36,498 bases of DNA. It comes from Nocardioidaceae bacterium (GTDB taxonomy: Bacteria > Actinomycetota > Actinomycetes > Propionibacteriales > Nocardioidaceae). Each line of letters starts with the position of its first letter. Within the stretch, counting starts at the first letter, position 1. The notes under the pieces are model-generated. The model had not been told where the DNA came from. It did no database searches and saw only the letters and a program-made list of their open reading frames with translations. The stretch is from assembly GCA_030447805.1 (NCBI GenBank), contig JAUJOE010000001.1, forward strand, positions 165,175 through 201,672, written 5' to 3'. This document shows positions 1 to 9,300 of the stretch, piece after piece. A program made the translations under genes and the position numbers.

Positions 1-1008
1 GGCGCCGAGCCGTCGTACGCCATCGGGTCGACGCTCAACGCCTCCGGACTGAACGCCGCCGAGGGGACCGGCCCGATCTTCGTCGCTGAAGGCGACGAGA
101 GCGACGAAGCCATCGTGGTCTACACACCGAGCGGGGCTGTCGTCACCAACGTCGACGTTGACCACCTCGACCACTTCGGCACCGCAGCGGCCTACGCGGA
201 GGTTTTCGACCGGTTCCTCGATCGGATCGAGCCGGGGGGGTTCGTCGTCATCTGCGTGGACGACCCCGGCGGTCGACGCCTCGCCGACCGCGCCGGTGAG
301 TTGCCGCTGCGCGTGGTCCGGGTCGGGCAAGGCGTCGACGTCGATCTCCAGGCGCGCGCGGTGGCGTTCGCCGGGCAGACGTCGATGTTCGAAGTGTGGC
401 GCGGTGGTAGCCGCCTCGGCGCCGTCACCTTGCAGGTGCCGGGAGCGCACTACGTGCTGGATGCGCTGGCGGCTCTCGGGGCGGGGTTGGAGCTGGGGTT
501 TGGCTTCCAGGAGCTGGCGGTGGGGCTGGCGAGCTTTCGTGGCAGTGGCCGGCGGATGGAGTTCAAGGGCAGTGCGGCGGGGGTGGCGGTGTACGACAGC
601 TACGCTCACCACCCCGCTGAGATCGCCGCTGACTTGCAGGCGGCTGGGGCGATCGCCGGTGGCGGACGGCTTGTCGTGTGCTTCCAGCCGCACATGTACA
701 GCAGGACACGTGTCTTCGGTGCGCAGATGGGAGCAGCGCTCGGTGCGGCGGACGAAGTCGTCGTGATGGACGTCTACGCCGCCAGGGAGGACCCCGAACC
801 GGGAGTCAGTGGAGCACTGGTCGCCGCTGCGGTGCCGCTGCCTCAGTCCAGCGTGGTCTTCGAGGCTGAGTGGTCGCGAGCCGCCGAGCAAACGGTGGGG
901 CGCTGCGGCCGTGGTGACGTCGTACTGACTCTCGGGGCAGGGGATGTGACCGACATCGCGCCGCAGATCCTGCAGCGGCTGCGAGCCCGCGACGAGGTGA
1001 CGCGCTGA
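1..1008 (+). CDS. murC: UDP-N-acetylmuramate--L-alanine ligase, 3' part
   Basis: Cytoplasmic Mur ligase that adds L-alanine to UDP-MurNAc with ATP, the first step of the peptidoglycan stem peptide. The frame is open from base 1, so the N-terminal UDP-binding domain and the P-loop lie outside the window; 335 codons are visible. Motifs seen: NVDVDHLDHFG of the central ATPase domain (fragment residues about 50-60), then YDSYAHHPAEI (about 198) and FQPHMYSRTR (about 227), which mark the C-terminal Mur ligase domain of MurC and not of MurD/E/F. The stop TGA (1006-1008) overlaps the ftsQ ATG by one base (TGATG), so the two are translationally coupled. The usual family sequence is YDDYAHHP; the Ser here is a mild change. 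The assignment is secure. Confidence 0.95.
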   Translation, partial: GAEPSYAIGSTLNASGLNAAEGTGPIFVAEGDESDEAIVVYTPSGAVVTNVDVDHLDHFGTAAAYAEVFDRFLDRIEPGGFVVICVDDPGGRRLADRAGELPLRVVRVGQGVDVDLQARAVAFAGQTSMFEVWRGGSRLGAVTLQVPGAHYVLDALAALGAGLELGFGFQELAVGLASFRGSGRRMEFKGSAAGVAVYDSYAHHPAEIAADLQAAGAIAGGGRLVVCFQPHMYSRTRVFGAQMGAALGAADEVVVMDVYAAREDPEPGVSGALVAAAVPLPQSSVVFEAEWSRAAEQTVGRCGRGDVVLTLGAGDVTDIAPQILQRLRARDEVTR

Positions 1009-1733
1009 TGGCACGGTCCACGCAACCGGCGGCGCGGCTGTCCCGACTGCAGTGGCAGCGACGGCTCCGACGAGCCAGACCGGTCCTGTTGACGTTGGCG
1101 GTTCTCGGAGCCGGTGCCTTCGCCGGCTGGGTCCTGCTCGCCTCCTCCTGGTTGGCGGTTCAGCAGGTCACCGTCGCAGGTGATCAGACGTTGTCGGACG
1201 CTCAAATTCGGGCCGCCGCTGACGTGGATCTGGGCACCGCGTTGGTACGGCTCGACCTCGACGCGATCGATCGGCGCGTGTCGGGGCTGCGTCCGGTGGC
1301 AACGGCGTCGGTGCACCGCGCCTGGCCACACACGGTGGCCATCACCGTCGTCGAACGCCAACCCGTCGCGGCGATTCACCGCTCGGGCTCCTGGTGGGTG
1401 ATGGACGACGAGGGCGTGCTCTTTCGGCAAACGGACGGACCTCTCGCCACCTTGCCGGTGGTCGAGGTCGAGGAGTCCACCCGCGACCAGGCAGCGGTGG
1501 TGGAGGCAGCATCGGTGGTCGCGGCACTTCCCCCTGGGCTGCTTGATCGGGTGCAGCGCCTCTCCGCCTCGTCGATGGACTCGATCACCCTCACCCTCCG
1601 GGACGGACGCGAGGTGCGGTGGGGTAGCGCCGCCGAGACCGCCCAAAAAGTCGAGGTGTTGAGCGTGCTGCTTCACCAGCCGGGGCGGGTATACGACGTC
1701 AGCGTGCCGGCCCAACCGACCACGACCAGGTGA
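1008..1733 (+). CDS. ftsQ: Cell division protein FtsQ
   Basis: Bitopic membrane protein of the divisome that links FtsB/FtsL to later septal wall enzymes. The 241-residue product has a basic cytoplasmic N-terminus, one membrane segment (about residues 26-46, VLLTLAVLGAGAFAGWVLLA), then a POTRA domain that begins at VQQVTVAGDQTLSDAQI and a beta domain containing VVERQPVAAIHR and WWVMDDEGVLF, both typical of FtsQ/DivIB. The start ATG overlaps the murC stop by one base. It is followed by a 218-bp gap carrying the ftsZ promoter region, so ftsQ is probably the last gene of the upstream transcript but may also be read through into ftsZ. Length is normal for actinobacterial FtsQ. Confidence 0.93.
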   Translation: MARSTQPAARLSRLQWQRRLRRARPVLLTLAVLGAGAFAGWVLLASSWLAVQQVTVAGDQTLSDAQIRAAADVDLGTALVRLDLDAIDRRVSGLRPVATASVHRAWPHTVAITVVERQPVAAIHRSGSWWVMDDEGVLFRQTDGPLATLPVVEVEESTRDQAAVVEAASVVAALPPGLLDRVQRLSASSMDSITLTLRDGREVRWGSAAETAQKVEVLSVLLHQPGRVYDVSVPAQPTTTR

Positions 1734-1769
1734 GGTAGAGATCTCGGTCGAAAAGTGTGGCGTGTGCGG

Positions 1770-1799
1770 TTGCCCACGAGCGTCGCCGTGACCTAGGTT
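1770..1799 (+). promoter_or_regulatory. Probable ftsZ promoter
   Basis: TTGCCC (1770-1775) and TAGGTT (1794-1799) separated by 18 bp in the 218-bp ftsQ-ftsZ gap resemble a housekeeping sigma promoter. In other actinomycetes this gap is known to carry ftsZ promoters. The implied start, near 1806, would give a 5' UTR of about 145 nt that contains the inverted repeat at 1830-1857. A second -35-like TTGACC lies at 1816-1821 but lacks a good partner. Confidence 0.42.
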
Positions 1800-1829
1800 G
1801 TTCTTCGACACGAGGTTGACCCGCCGTAA

Positions 1830-1857
1830 CTCTCAACCCGAGAGTGAGGGTCGAGAG
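1830..1857 (+). promoter_or_regulatory. Inverted repeat in the ftsZ leader
   Basis: CTCTCAACCC (1830-1839) and GGGTCGAGAG (1848-1857) pair over 9 of 10 positions around an 8-base loop. I recall similar CTCTCAACCC-like sequences upstream of ftsZ in other actinomycetes, which hints at a conserved leader hairpin or operator. Function is not known from the sequence. Confidence 0.4.
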
Positions 1858-1951
1858 CCACGCGGTCACCTTCCCCAGCAGCAGTAGTCATGTCTGGGAG
1901 CTGGCTCTTTGCAAAGGACCAGCCCGCCGTTTCACTCGAGAGGTACGCGTC

Positions 1952-3180
1952 GTGGCAGCACCGCAGAACTATCTGGCGGTCATCAAAGTCGTAGGAATCG
2001 GCGGCGGCGGGGTCAACGCTGTCAACCGGATGATCGAGGTTGGTCTTCGAGGCGTGGAGTTCATCGCCATCAACACCGACGCTCAAGCGCTGTTGATGAG
2101 CGACGCCGACGTCAAGCTCGACATCGGTCGCGACCTCACCCGGGGTCTCGGTGCTGGCGCCGACCCCACCGTGGGTGGCCAGGCAGCCGGTGACCACGCC
2201 GAGGAGATCGAAGAGGTCATCAAGGGCGCCGACATGGTCTTCGTAACCGCCGGTGAAGGCGGTGGCACCGGCACCGGAGGCGCGCCGGTCGTGGCCCGAA
2301 TCGCCCGCTCGTTGGGCGCGCTGACGATCGGCGTGGTGACCAGACCGTTCTCGTTCGAGGGCCGCCGCCGCGCCAACCAGGCAGAGGAGGGCATCTCCGC
2401 TCTGCGCGAGGAAGTCGACACCCTCATCGTCATTCCCAACGACCGGCTGTTGTCGATCTCTGACCGCAACGTCAGCGTGCTCGACGCCTTCAAGCAGGCC
2501 GACCAAGTCCTGCTGCAGGGTGTGTCGGGAATCACCGACCTGATCACCACTCCCGGCCTGATCAACCTCGACTTCGCCGACGTCAAGTCGGTGATGGCGA
2601 ACGCCGGGTCGGCACTGATGGGCATCGGCCGCGCCAACGGCGACGACCGTGCCGTCGTCGCCGCTGAGATGGCCGTCTCAAGTCCACTGCTCGAGGCGTC
2701 GATCGACGGCGCGCACGGGGTGCTGTTGTCGATCTCCGGTGGATCAGACCTTGGTCTGTTCGAGATCAACGAGGCAGCTGCGCTGGTCTCCCAGGCCGCA
2801 CACGCCGAGGCGAACATCATCTTCGGGGCGGTCATCGACGACGCTCTCGGCGACGAGGTTCGAGTCACGGTGATCGCCGCCGGCTTCGACGGGGGCATGC
2901 CCAAGCGACGCGACCAGAGCCGACCCGCCCTGCGGCGAGAAGCAGGCCAGCAACCCCCACCGCCGCCCGGTGGCAGCCAGCAACCGCCACCGCAACAGCA
3001 ACACCAGGGGCAACAGGCCCCCAGCCGCGCCCGACGCCACAGCCGGTTCCTGCGGGGCAGCCAGGCCCGCCGCACGCGGCAGCTCAACCGCAGCCGCAGC
3101 CAGCAAGCCCGCAGCGCCAGCCCCGCGCGATCCCGTTCGACGACAACGAGGACCTTGACGTTCCCGACTTCCTCAAGTAG
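1952..3180 (+). CDS. ftsZ: Cell division GTPase FtsZ, one frameshift in the C-terminal linker
   Basis: Tubulin-like GTPase that polymerises into the cytokinetic Z-ring. The GTG at 1952 is chosen because GAGAGG (1938-1943) sits 8 nt upstream and the product then begins with [22 protein letters not shown] as in the family; the frame is open further 5' but that part is leader. Visible: [10 protein letters not shown] nucleotide-binding signature (residues 103-112), NDRLL, and the NLDFAD catalytic T7 loop (205-210). The starting frame continues to 3292 with a Ser/Arg-rich tail that is not FtsZ. The true tail, [15 protein letters not shown] then TAG at 3178-3180, is in the frame one base back. One base, probably a C from the CCCCC run at 3018-3022, is missing or slipped. 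Repaired length is about 409 aa. pgeF follows after 3 bases. Confidence 0.93.
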
Positions 3181-3183
3181 CGC

Positions 3184-3918
3184 ATGTTCGCCTCCCGCGA
3201 GCAGCGTGCCGGCGCGGCAGGGGTTATCGACGTCGCCTTCACCGACCGTCATGGTGGGGTCAGCGCCGCGCCGTTCGACACCCTCGACCTGAGCCGCTCC
3301 AGGCCGGACGCCGGACCCGACCTGCGGGCGAACCTTGAGCTCCTGGCCGCGGCCTTCGACGTTGACGGCTTCGTCACGATGCGCCAGGTCCAAGGTGCCG
3401 ACGTGGCGATTGTTCGGCACGCCGACGAGCCACAACCCGTCTGCGACGCGGTTGTCACCTCGGTGGCCGGCCTGGCGTTGTGCGTGCGAGTCGGTGACTG
3501 CGTCCCTGTGGTGCTCGCCGACGCCGATGCGGGCGTCACCGCGGTGGCCCACGCTGGTCGGCGCGGCATGGTCACCGGCGTGGTTCCCAAGACGGTGGCA
3601 GCCATGCGCGCCTCCGGCGCTGTCGACATCGAGGCATGGCTCGGTCCGCACGTGTGTGGTGGCTGCTACGAGGTTCCGGCGCCGCTGCGCGACGAGGCCG
3701 CAACGGCCGTGCCGGCGGCGTACGCCTGCACCACCTGGGGGACTCCCTCGCTCGACATCGGGGCCGGCGTCACCGCGCAACTGCAGGCGGACGGCTGCTC
3801 GGTGAACGACCGCAGCGCCTGCACTGTCGAGTCCGCCGACTTCTTCTCCTACCGCCGGGACGGGGCTGCGTCGGGCCGCTGCGCCGGCATCGTCGTACGC
3901 CGCTCGGGCGGGTCGTGA
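3184..3918 (+). CDS. pgeF: PgeF/YlmD family purine nucleoside phosphorylase-like protein (laccase domain)
   Basis: Member of the multicopper polyphenol oxidase/YfiH family, now regarded as peptidoglycan editing factor or purine nucleoside-processing enzyme. The 244-residue protein shows [23 protein letters not shown] (about residues 63-70), [25 protein letters not shown] and [17 protein letters not shown], then SYRRDG near the end. The family's metal ligands are a His in QVHG, a Cys in DC and a His in AHAG. The Cys and second His are present, but the first His is Gln here (CAA where CAC is expected). ATG at 3184 lies 3 bases after the ftsZ stop with no clear Shine-Dalgarno, so translation probably depends on ftsZ. 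It overlaps yggS by four bases (GTGA). Confidence 0.88.
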   Translation: MFASREQRAGAAGVIDVAFTDRHGGVSAAPFDTLDLSRSRPDAGPDLRANLELLAAAFDVDGFVTMRQVQGADVAIVRHADEPQPVCDAVVTSVAGLALCVRVGDCVPVVLADADAGVTAVAHAGRRGMVTGVVPKTVAAMRASGAVDIEAWLGPHVCGGCYEVPAPLRDEAATAVPAAYACTTWGTPSLDIGAGVTAQLQADGCSVNDRSACTVESADFFSYRRDGAASGRCAGIVVRRSGGS

Positions 3919-4637
3919 CTGAGCCGACGGTGAGCCGGGCGCGTACGCAGGAGCTGCGCTCACGTCTGGCCGCCGTCCGGGCCGGGATCGCGGCCGCCGC
4001 TGAGGCAGCGGGGCGTGACCCGACCGACGTGACGCTCGTGGTCGTCACCAAGACCTGGCCGACCAGCGATATCCGGCGGCTGTTAGACCTCGGCGTCGTC
4101 GACATCGCCGAGAACCGGCATCAAGAAGCCGAGAGAAAGGCAGCTGAGCTAGCGGACCTCGGCATCAGGTGGCACTTCGTCGGGCAGGTGCAGTCCAACA
4201 AGGCGGCTCGCATCGCGGCGTACGCCGACGTGGTGCACTCAGTGGACTCGGTGCGGGTGGCGCAGCGGCTCAACTCCGGCGCGCACCGCCACGACCGTCG
4301 GGTGGACTGCCTGGTCCAGGTGAGCCTCGACGGGGACGTTCGCCACGATGGCCGGGGCGGCGCGGCTGCGAGAGCTGTCGCTGAGATCGCTGACGCCATT
4401 GCGGGCGCCGGACTCCTGCGGCTTGTCGGCGTGATGGGCGTCGCTCCACTGGGGGCGGATCCGCGTCCGGCGTACGAGAAACTGGCATCTATCAGTAAGG
4501 AGATCCAAGCTGTGCACGGCCAGGCCACCTGGGTGTCAGCGGGCATGAGCGGCGACTTCGCGGCAGCGATTTCAGCTGGCGCGACACACGTGCGTGTCGG
4601 CAGCGCGATCCTCGGCGAGCGGCCGGCGCTCCGGTAG
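3915..4637 (+). CDS. yggS: YggS/PROSC family PLP-binding protein
   Basis: Cytoplasmic pyridoxal-5'-phosphate carrier/homeostasis protein with an alanine-racemase-like TIM barrel, found next to ftsZ and sepF in Gram-positives. GTG at 3915 is preferred because it overlaps the pgeF TGA (GTGA) and gives a 240-residue protein, the family's usual length; a GTG at 3930 is an alternative. Motifs: VVVTKTWP with the PLP-binding Lys (about residue 40), [21 protein letters not shown], and [20 protein letters not shown] then [10 protein letters not shown] for the phosphate-binding end. No separate catalytic domain is seen. The assignment is secure; physiological role follows the family only. Confidence 0.92.
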   Translation: MTEPTVSRARTQELRSRLAAVRAGIAAAAEAAGRDPTDVTLVVVTKTWPTSDIRRLLDLGVVDIAENRHQEAERKAAELADLGIRWHFVGQVQSNKAARIAAYADVVHSVDSVRVAQRLNSGAHRHDRRVDCLVQVSLDGDVRHDGRGGAAARAVAEIADAIAGAGLLRLVGVMGVAPLGADPRPAYEKLASISKEIQAVHGQATWVSAGMSGDFAAAISAGATHVRVGSAILGERPALR

Positions 4638-4702
4638 GGTCAGAGCGACTGCCGCCCAGCGGTTGTTGCACATCACTATTGCGAACCGGAGGCAACCAGG
4701 TC

Positions 4703-5212
4703 ATGGCGGGCGCAATGCGCAAGGTCGGGGTCTACCTCGGGCTGCTCGAAGACACTGACCGCTACGAAGATGACTACTACGCCGACCAGGAGGCGTCGAC
4801 CGGCTCCACCGGTGCTACCGGCGGCACCGGCGCCACGGCGGTCGGCCGCCCGGTGCAGGCGGTCCGCGACGACCGGCCAGCCCCTGTCGCGTCGCTGTCG
4901 GAGCGCCGCCGGCCCAGCCCGGTGGTCACGGAGCTGTCCAGGATCACCACCTTGCACCCGCGCACCTACAACGAGGCCCGTACGATCGGCGAACGCTTCC
5001 GTGAAGGCATCCCCGTCATCATGAACCTGTCGGAGATGGACGACAGCGACGCCAAGCGGCTGGTGGACTTCTCGGCGGGACTGGTGTTCGCCGTCCGCGG
5101 CACGATCGAGCGGGTGACGAACAAGGTGTTCCTGCTGTCGCCACCCAACGTGTCGGTCGCCGCCGAAGACAAGCAGCGCATCGCCGAGGGCGGTTTCTTC
5201 AACCAGAGCTAG
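4703..5212 (+). CDS. sepF: Cell division protein SepF
   Basis: Membrane-associated FtsZ partner that bundles FtsZ filaments and anchors the Z-ring in actinomycetes, which lack FtsA. ATG at 4703 is chosen because GGAGG (4688-4692) lies 10 nt upstream and the product begins [18 protein letters not shown], the family's amphipathic N-terminus; the frame is open upstream to a TTG at 4679 without support. Residues about 20-80 form a Gly/Thr- and charge-rich linker with [11 protein letters not shown]. The C-terminal SepF core runs from [19 protein letters not shown] through [19 protein letters not shown] to NKVFLLSP. Length 169 aa. It is 65 bp after yggS and 27 bp before yggT. Confidence 0.94.
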   Translation: MAGAMRKVGVYLGLLEDTDRYEDDYYADQEASTGSTGATGGTGATAVGRPVQAVRDDRPAPVASLSERRRPSPVVTELSRITTLHPRTYNEARTIGERFREGIPVIMNLSEMDDSDAKRLVDFSAGLVFAVRGTIERVTNKVFLLSPPNVSVAAEDKQRIAEGGFFNQS

Positions 5213-5239
5213 CGGGGCTGGCCGGGCTAGGCTTCCGGT

Positions 5240-5539
5240 GTGGTTCTCGTCGGCGTCGTCATAGAGCTCGTCCTGTGGTTCTACATCCTGCTGCTGCTCG
5301 CCCGCATCGTCGCCGACTGGGTGCAGATGTTCGCCCGCTCATGGCACCCGAGCGGCTACCTGCTGGTGCTGTTGGAACTCATCTACTCCGCCACCGACCC
5401 CCCGATCAGGTTGTTTCGGCGGTTCGTGCCGCCGCTGCGGTTGGGGGGAGCGGCGCTCGACTTGTCGATCCTCTTCGTCTTGTTGATCTGCTACGTGCTC
5501 AAGGTCGTTAACGAGCGAATCCTGCTGGTTCCGGGGTAG
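5240..5539 (+). CDS. yggT: YggT family membrane protein
   Basis: Small integral membrane protein of the YggT/Ycf19 family, always near sepF in Gram-positives; its role is not settled (cell shape, division or osmotic tolerance have been suggested). The 99-residue product has two hydrophobic stretches, about residues 2-25 (ELVLWFYILLLLARIVADWV) and about 70-92 (ALDLSILFVLLICYVLKVV), joined by a loop with YSATDPPIRLFRRFVPP, the family signature. GTG at 5240 is 27 bp after the sepF stop; no strong Shine-Dalgarno is visible. Length is normal. Confidence 0.88.
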   Translation: MVLVGVVIELVLWFYILLLLARIVADWVQMFARSWHPSGYLLVLLELIYSATDPPIRLFRRFVPPLRLGGAALDLSILFVLLICYVLKVVNERILLVPG

Positions 5540-5560
5540 TCGCTGAGGGCAACTCCTTGG

Positions 5561-5591
5561 TTGCTCCCGCCACCGTGAAACAGAGTAGCGT
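5561..5591 (+). promoter_or_regulatory. Possible divIVA promoter
   Basis: TTGCTC (5561-5566) and TAGCGT (5586-5591) with a 19-bp spacer lie in the 105-bp gap before divIVA, which usually has its own strong promoter in actinomycetes. The spacer is long, so this is a weak call. The leader that follows contains the direct repeat CACATCGCTG twice (5601-5610 and 5612-5621). Confidence 0.28.
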
Positions 5592-5644
5592 TGCGCTGCA
5601 CACATCGCTGCCACATCGCTGGAAAACGACAACTGAGGTGACTG

Positions 5645-6367
5645 ATGCCGTTGACGCCTGAGGACGTCCGCAAGAAGACGTTCACACCTGTCCGCCTGCG
5701 CGAGGGGTACGACATGGGGGAGGTCGACCAGTTCCTCGATGAGGTCGAGGTAGAGCTCTCCCGGTTACAGAAGGACAACGAGGGCCTGCGGACAAGGCTC
5801 GCGACCGCGCCCACCGCCGTACCGGGGACGGGGACACCGCAAGCCGCGCCGGCCAAACCGTCGCCTACGCCGGGGCCTGCCCGCACATCGGAGCCAGCGG
5901 TGCTGCCAGCGGTGAAGACGGTTCCCGAGGCATCGAGCGCGGCTGCTCGGCTGTTGGAGCTCGCCACGAACAATGCCGACCAGCTGGTCAGCGAGGCGCA
6001 GAGCGAGGCCGACGGGATCATCGGTTCCGCGCGCACCAAGGCAGAGCGGCTCGAGACCGAAGCGAAGGGGAAGGCCGAGCAGATGGAGTCCGCTGCCCGC
6101 TCCCGCGCCGAGCAGCTGGACACCGAAACCACGGCCCGACGCAAGCAGCTGGTCAGTGACCTGGAGCGTGACAGGGACAGCCTGGCGCGTGAGCTCGAGG
6201 AGCTGCGGTCGTTCGAGCGGGAGTACCGCAGCCGGCTGCGGACCTACTTCGAAAGCCAGCTGCGCGCACTCAACGGAGAAGGAAACGGCGAGGTGGCGCT
6301 GACACCGTCAGCCGATGGTGACACCCCACGCCGGCTTCGCGAGCTGCTCGGCGAGGAGCACTCCTAG
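5645..6367 (+). CDS. divIVA: DivIVA/Wag31 polar growth protein
   Basis: Coiled-coil scaffold that senses curved membrane at poles and septa and directs tip growth in actinomycetes. ATG at 5645 follows GAGGT (5635-5639). The 240-residue protein starts with MPLTPEDVRKKTF, then YDMGEVDQFLDEVEVEL, the conserved lipid-binding DivIVA N-domain and first coiled coil (to about residue 58). Residues about 58-95 are Pro/Ala/Thr-rich linker. From about 100 to 215 a long, highly charged Ala/Glu/Arg/Lys coiled coil follows (EAQSEADGIIGSARTKAERL and similar heptads). It is the last gene of the division cluster on this strand and converges with ileS, whose stop is only 9 bases downstream. Confidence 0.95.
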   Translation: MPLTPEDVRKKTFTPVRLREGYDMGEVDQFLDEVEVELSRLQKDNEGLRTRLATAPTAVPGTGTPQAAPAKPSPTPGPARTSEPAVLPAVKTVPEASSAAARLLELATNNADQLVSEAQSEADGIIGSARTKAERLETEAKGKAEQMESAARSRAEQLDTETTARRKQLVSDLERDRDSLARELEELRSFEREYRSRLRTYFESQLRALNGEGNGEVALTPSADGDTPRRLRELLGEEHS

Positions 6368-6370
6368 CCC

Positions 6371-6386
6371 GAGAGCTCAGGCTCTC
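6371..6386. terminator. Hairpin between convergent divIVA and ileS
   Basis: GAGAGC (6371-6376), loop TCAG, GCTCTC (6381-6386) is a perfect 6-bp stem lying between the divIVA stop (6367) and covering the ileS stop codon (6377-6379). It has no T-run on either strand, so any role in ending transcription of the two converging genes is an inference. Confidence 0.3.
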
Positions 6387-9300
6387 TCGAGCGTGAAGCA
6401 CAGCCCGAGCTCGCGACTGCAGTGCCAGTCCGGTCCGGGCTCCGCCTGCGCTGCCACCTGCACCGCCAACACCTCAGCCGCAACGAGTTCCTGGTGCTCG
6501 CGCAGTGCGGCTGCGGTCGCTCCGTCGGCGCTCCAGGTCAGTCGGATCCGGTCGACGACGTCGAGGCCCGCCGCCTTGCGCGCCTCTTGAATCAGTCGAA
6601 CGGCCTCCCGGGCCACCCCAGCCCGCAGCAGCTCCGGTGTCATCGTCAGGTCCAACGCCACCGTCTCCCCGTGCTCGTTCACGACAGACCACCCCTCGCG
6701 CGGGCGCTCGGTGACGATGACCTCGTCGGGCCTGACCGCCACCGGGCCGTCGCAGTCCACCGTCGCCGACCCGTGCTGGGCGAGCTCTGCAGATAGCCGA
6801 GCGGCGTCGCTGGCCGCGATGGCCGCGGCGACAGTTGGCGTCCTCGCACCGAACCGCTTGCCCAGGTTGCGGAAGTTGGCCTTTGCGGCCACCTCGACGA
6901 GGTCGCCTGCCGAGCCGAACGGCTCCAGGGATTCGACGTTGAGCTCGGCGGCGATCTCTGCCTTCAGGTCATCGCTCAGTGCCGTGAAAGCGGCGGACGG
7001 GACCAGCGCCCGCCGCAGTGGCTGCCGGGTGCGGACTCTTGCCTCCGCGCGAGCCGACCGCCCGAGTTCGACGAGCCGGCGTGTCACCACCATCCCGGCG
7101 TCCACCCCCTCGTCGACCAGCCCATCGTCGTACGTCGGCCAGCTGGCGAGGTGGACGGACTGCGGGGCGGCGGGGTCGACGCTGCGTACCAGGTCCTGCC
7201 AGACGCGCTCGGTGACGAACGGGGTGATCGGCGCCAGCAGGCGGGTGAGGACGTCGAGCGTTTCGTGCAGGGTGGCGCACGCCGCGGCGTCGCCGTCCCA
7301 GAACCGCCGGCGGGAGCGGCGCACGTACCAGTTCGACAGGTCGTCGACGAACTCCGCGAGCCGGGTGCCGGCGCGTTGGGTGTCGAAGGCCTCCAACGCG
7401 GCCGTGACGTCGCGGGTCAGCCGGTTGAGCTGCGACAGCAGCCAGCGGTCGAGGACCGGGCGCTCGGCGGGGACAGGTGCGCCCTGCTCCGGTGTCCAGC
7501 CGTTCGTGCGGGCGTACAGCACGTGGAAGGCCACCGTGTTCCAGTACGTCAGCAGCACCTTGCGCACGATCTCCTGCAGGGTCGCGTGCCCCACCCGGCG
7601 GGCGGCCCACGGTGAGCCGGAGGCGGCCATGAACCAGCGCACGGCGTCGGCGCCGTGCTCGTCCATGAGCGGCATCGGCGCGAGGATGTTGCCGAGGTGC
7701 TTCGACATCTTGCGCCCGTCCTCGGCGAGCAGCAGCCCCAGGCAGACGACGTTCTGGTACGACGACTCGTCGAACAGCAAGGTGCCGATCGCCATCAGCG
7801 AGTAGAACCAGCCACGGGTCTGGTCGATCGCCTCACAGATGAACTGTGCCGGGTAGGCGTTGTCGAACTCCTCCTTCGACCCCTCGGCGTACGGGTAGCC
7901 CCACTGCGCGAACGGCATCGACCCGGAGTCGTACCAGGCGTCGATGACCTCACTCACCCGGCGCGCCTCGGCGCCGCACTCCGGGCACGGCAGCACGATG
8001 TCGTCGACGTACGGCCGGTGTGGGTCAACGGCGCTGAGGTCAGCCGCGGCCAGCTCACCGAGCTCGGCGAGCGACCCCACGCAGGTGAGGTGGCCGTCGG
8101 CGCACCGCCAGATCGGCAGCGGGGTGCCCCAGTAGCGGGTGCGCGACAGCGACCAGTCGACGTTGTTGTGCAGCCAGTCGCCGTACCGGCCCCATTTGAT
8201 CGTCTGCGGGTACCAGTTCGTCTTCGCGTTCTCGCGCAGCAGCGCCTCCTTGGCGGCTGTGGTGCGGATGTACCAGGCGGGGAGCGCGTAGTACAGCAGC
8301 GGTGTGTGGCAGCGCCAGCAGTGTGGGTACGAGTGCTCGTAGGCGACGTGCCGGAAGAGCAGACCACGGCTGTCCAGCTCGCGCACGAGGTCGGCGTCGG
8401 CGTGCTTGAAGAACTGCCCTCCCACCAGCCGTACGTCGTCGGCGAAGTGTCCGTCGCGCTGGACCGGGTTGACCACCGGAAGGCCGTAAGCCAGACAGAC
8501 CGCCATGTCGTCGGCGCCGAACGCGGGGGACTGGTGTACCAGGCCGGTTCCGTCCTCGGTGGTGACGTAGTCGCCCAGGACGACGAAGTGCGCGTCGCAC
8601 GAGCCGTCGCCGTCGCCGGCCTCGCCGCCGTCGGGTGTGGGAAAGTCGACAAGGTCCAACGGCCGGGTGTAGCACCACCGCTCCATCTCCCGACCGGAAA
8701 AGCGAGACTGTACCGTCCAGCCGTCGCCCAGCACCGGCGCAAACAGCGGCTCGGCGACCACCAAGGTTTCGGCTCCGTCGGACGCGACGACGTACTCGAC
8801 GTCGGGGTGCACCGCGACAGCGGTGTTGGACACCAGCGTCCACGGCGTCGTGGTCCACACGAGCAGCGCCGCCGTCCCGGCCAGCGGTCCGGTGGTGAGC
8901 GGGAACCGGACGTAGACCGACGGGTCGACGACCGTCTCGTACCCGCCCGGCTGGCCCAGCTCATGGTCGGACAGCGCGGTCTCGCAGCGGGGGCAGTACG
9001 GCGAGATGCGGTGCGCCTCGTACAGCAACCCGGCGTCGAAGATCTGCTTCAGCGACCACCACACGCTCTGGATGTAGGACGAGTCCATCGTGCGGTAGGC
9101 CTGGGACATGTCGACCCAGTAGGCCAACCGCTCCGTCATCTGTTCCCAGTCGTTGGTGGCACGCTCGACCGACTCACGGCACTTGGCGTTGAACTCGGCG
9201 ATCCCGAACTTCTCGATGTCCTGCTTGCCGGAAAGGCCTAGCTCCTTCTCCACGCCCACCTCGACGTGCAGACCTTGGCAGTCCCAGCCGGCTTTGCGGT

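Noticed and set aside
2083..3963. A 626-codon open frame opposite ftsZ and pgeF
   Set aside because: GC-rich shadow frame of two well-conserved genes, with no recognisable domain.
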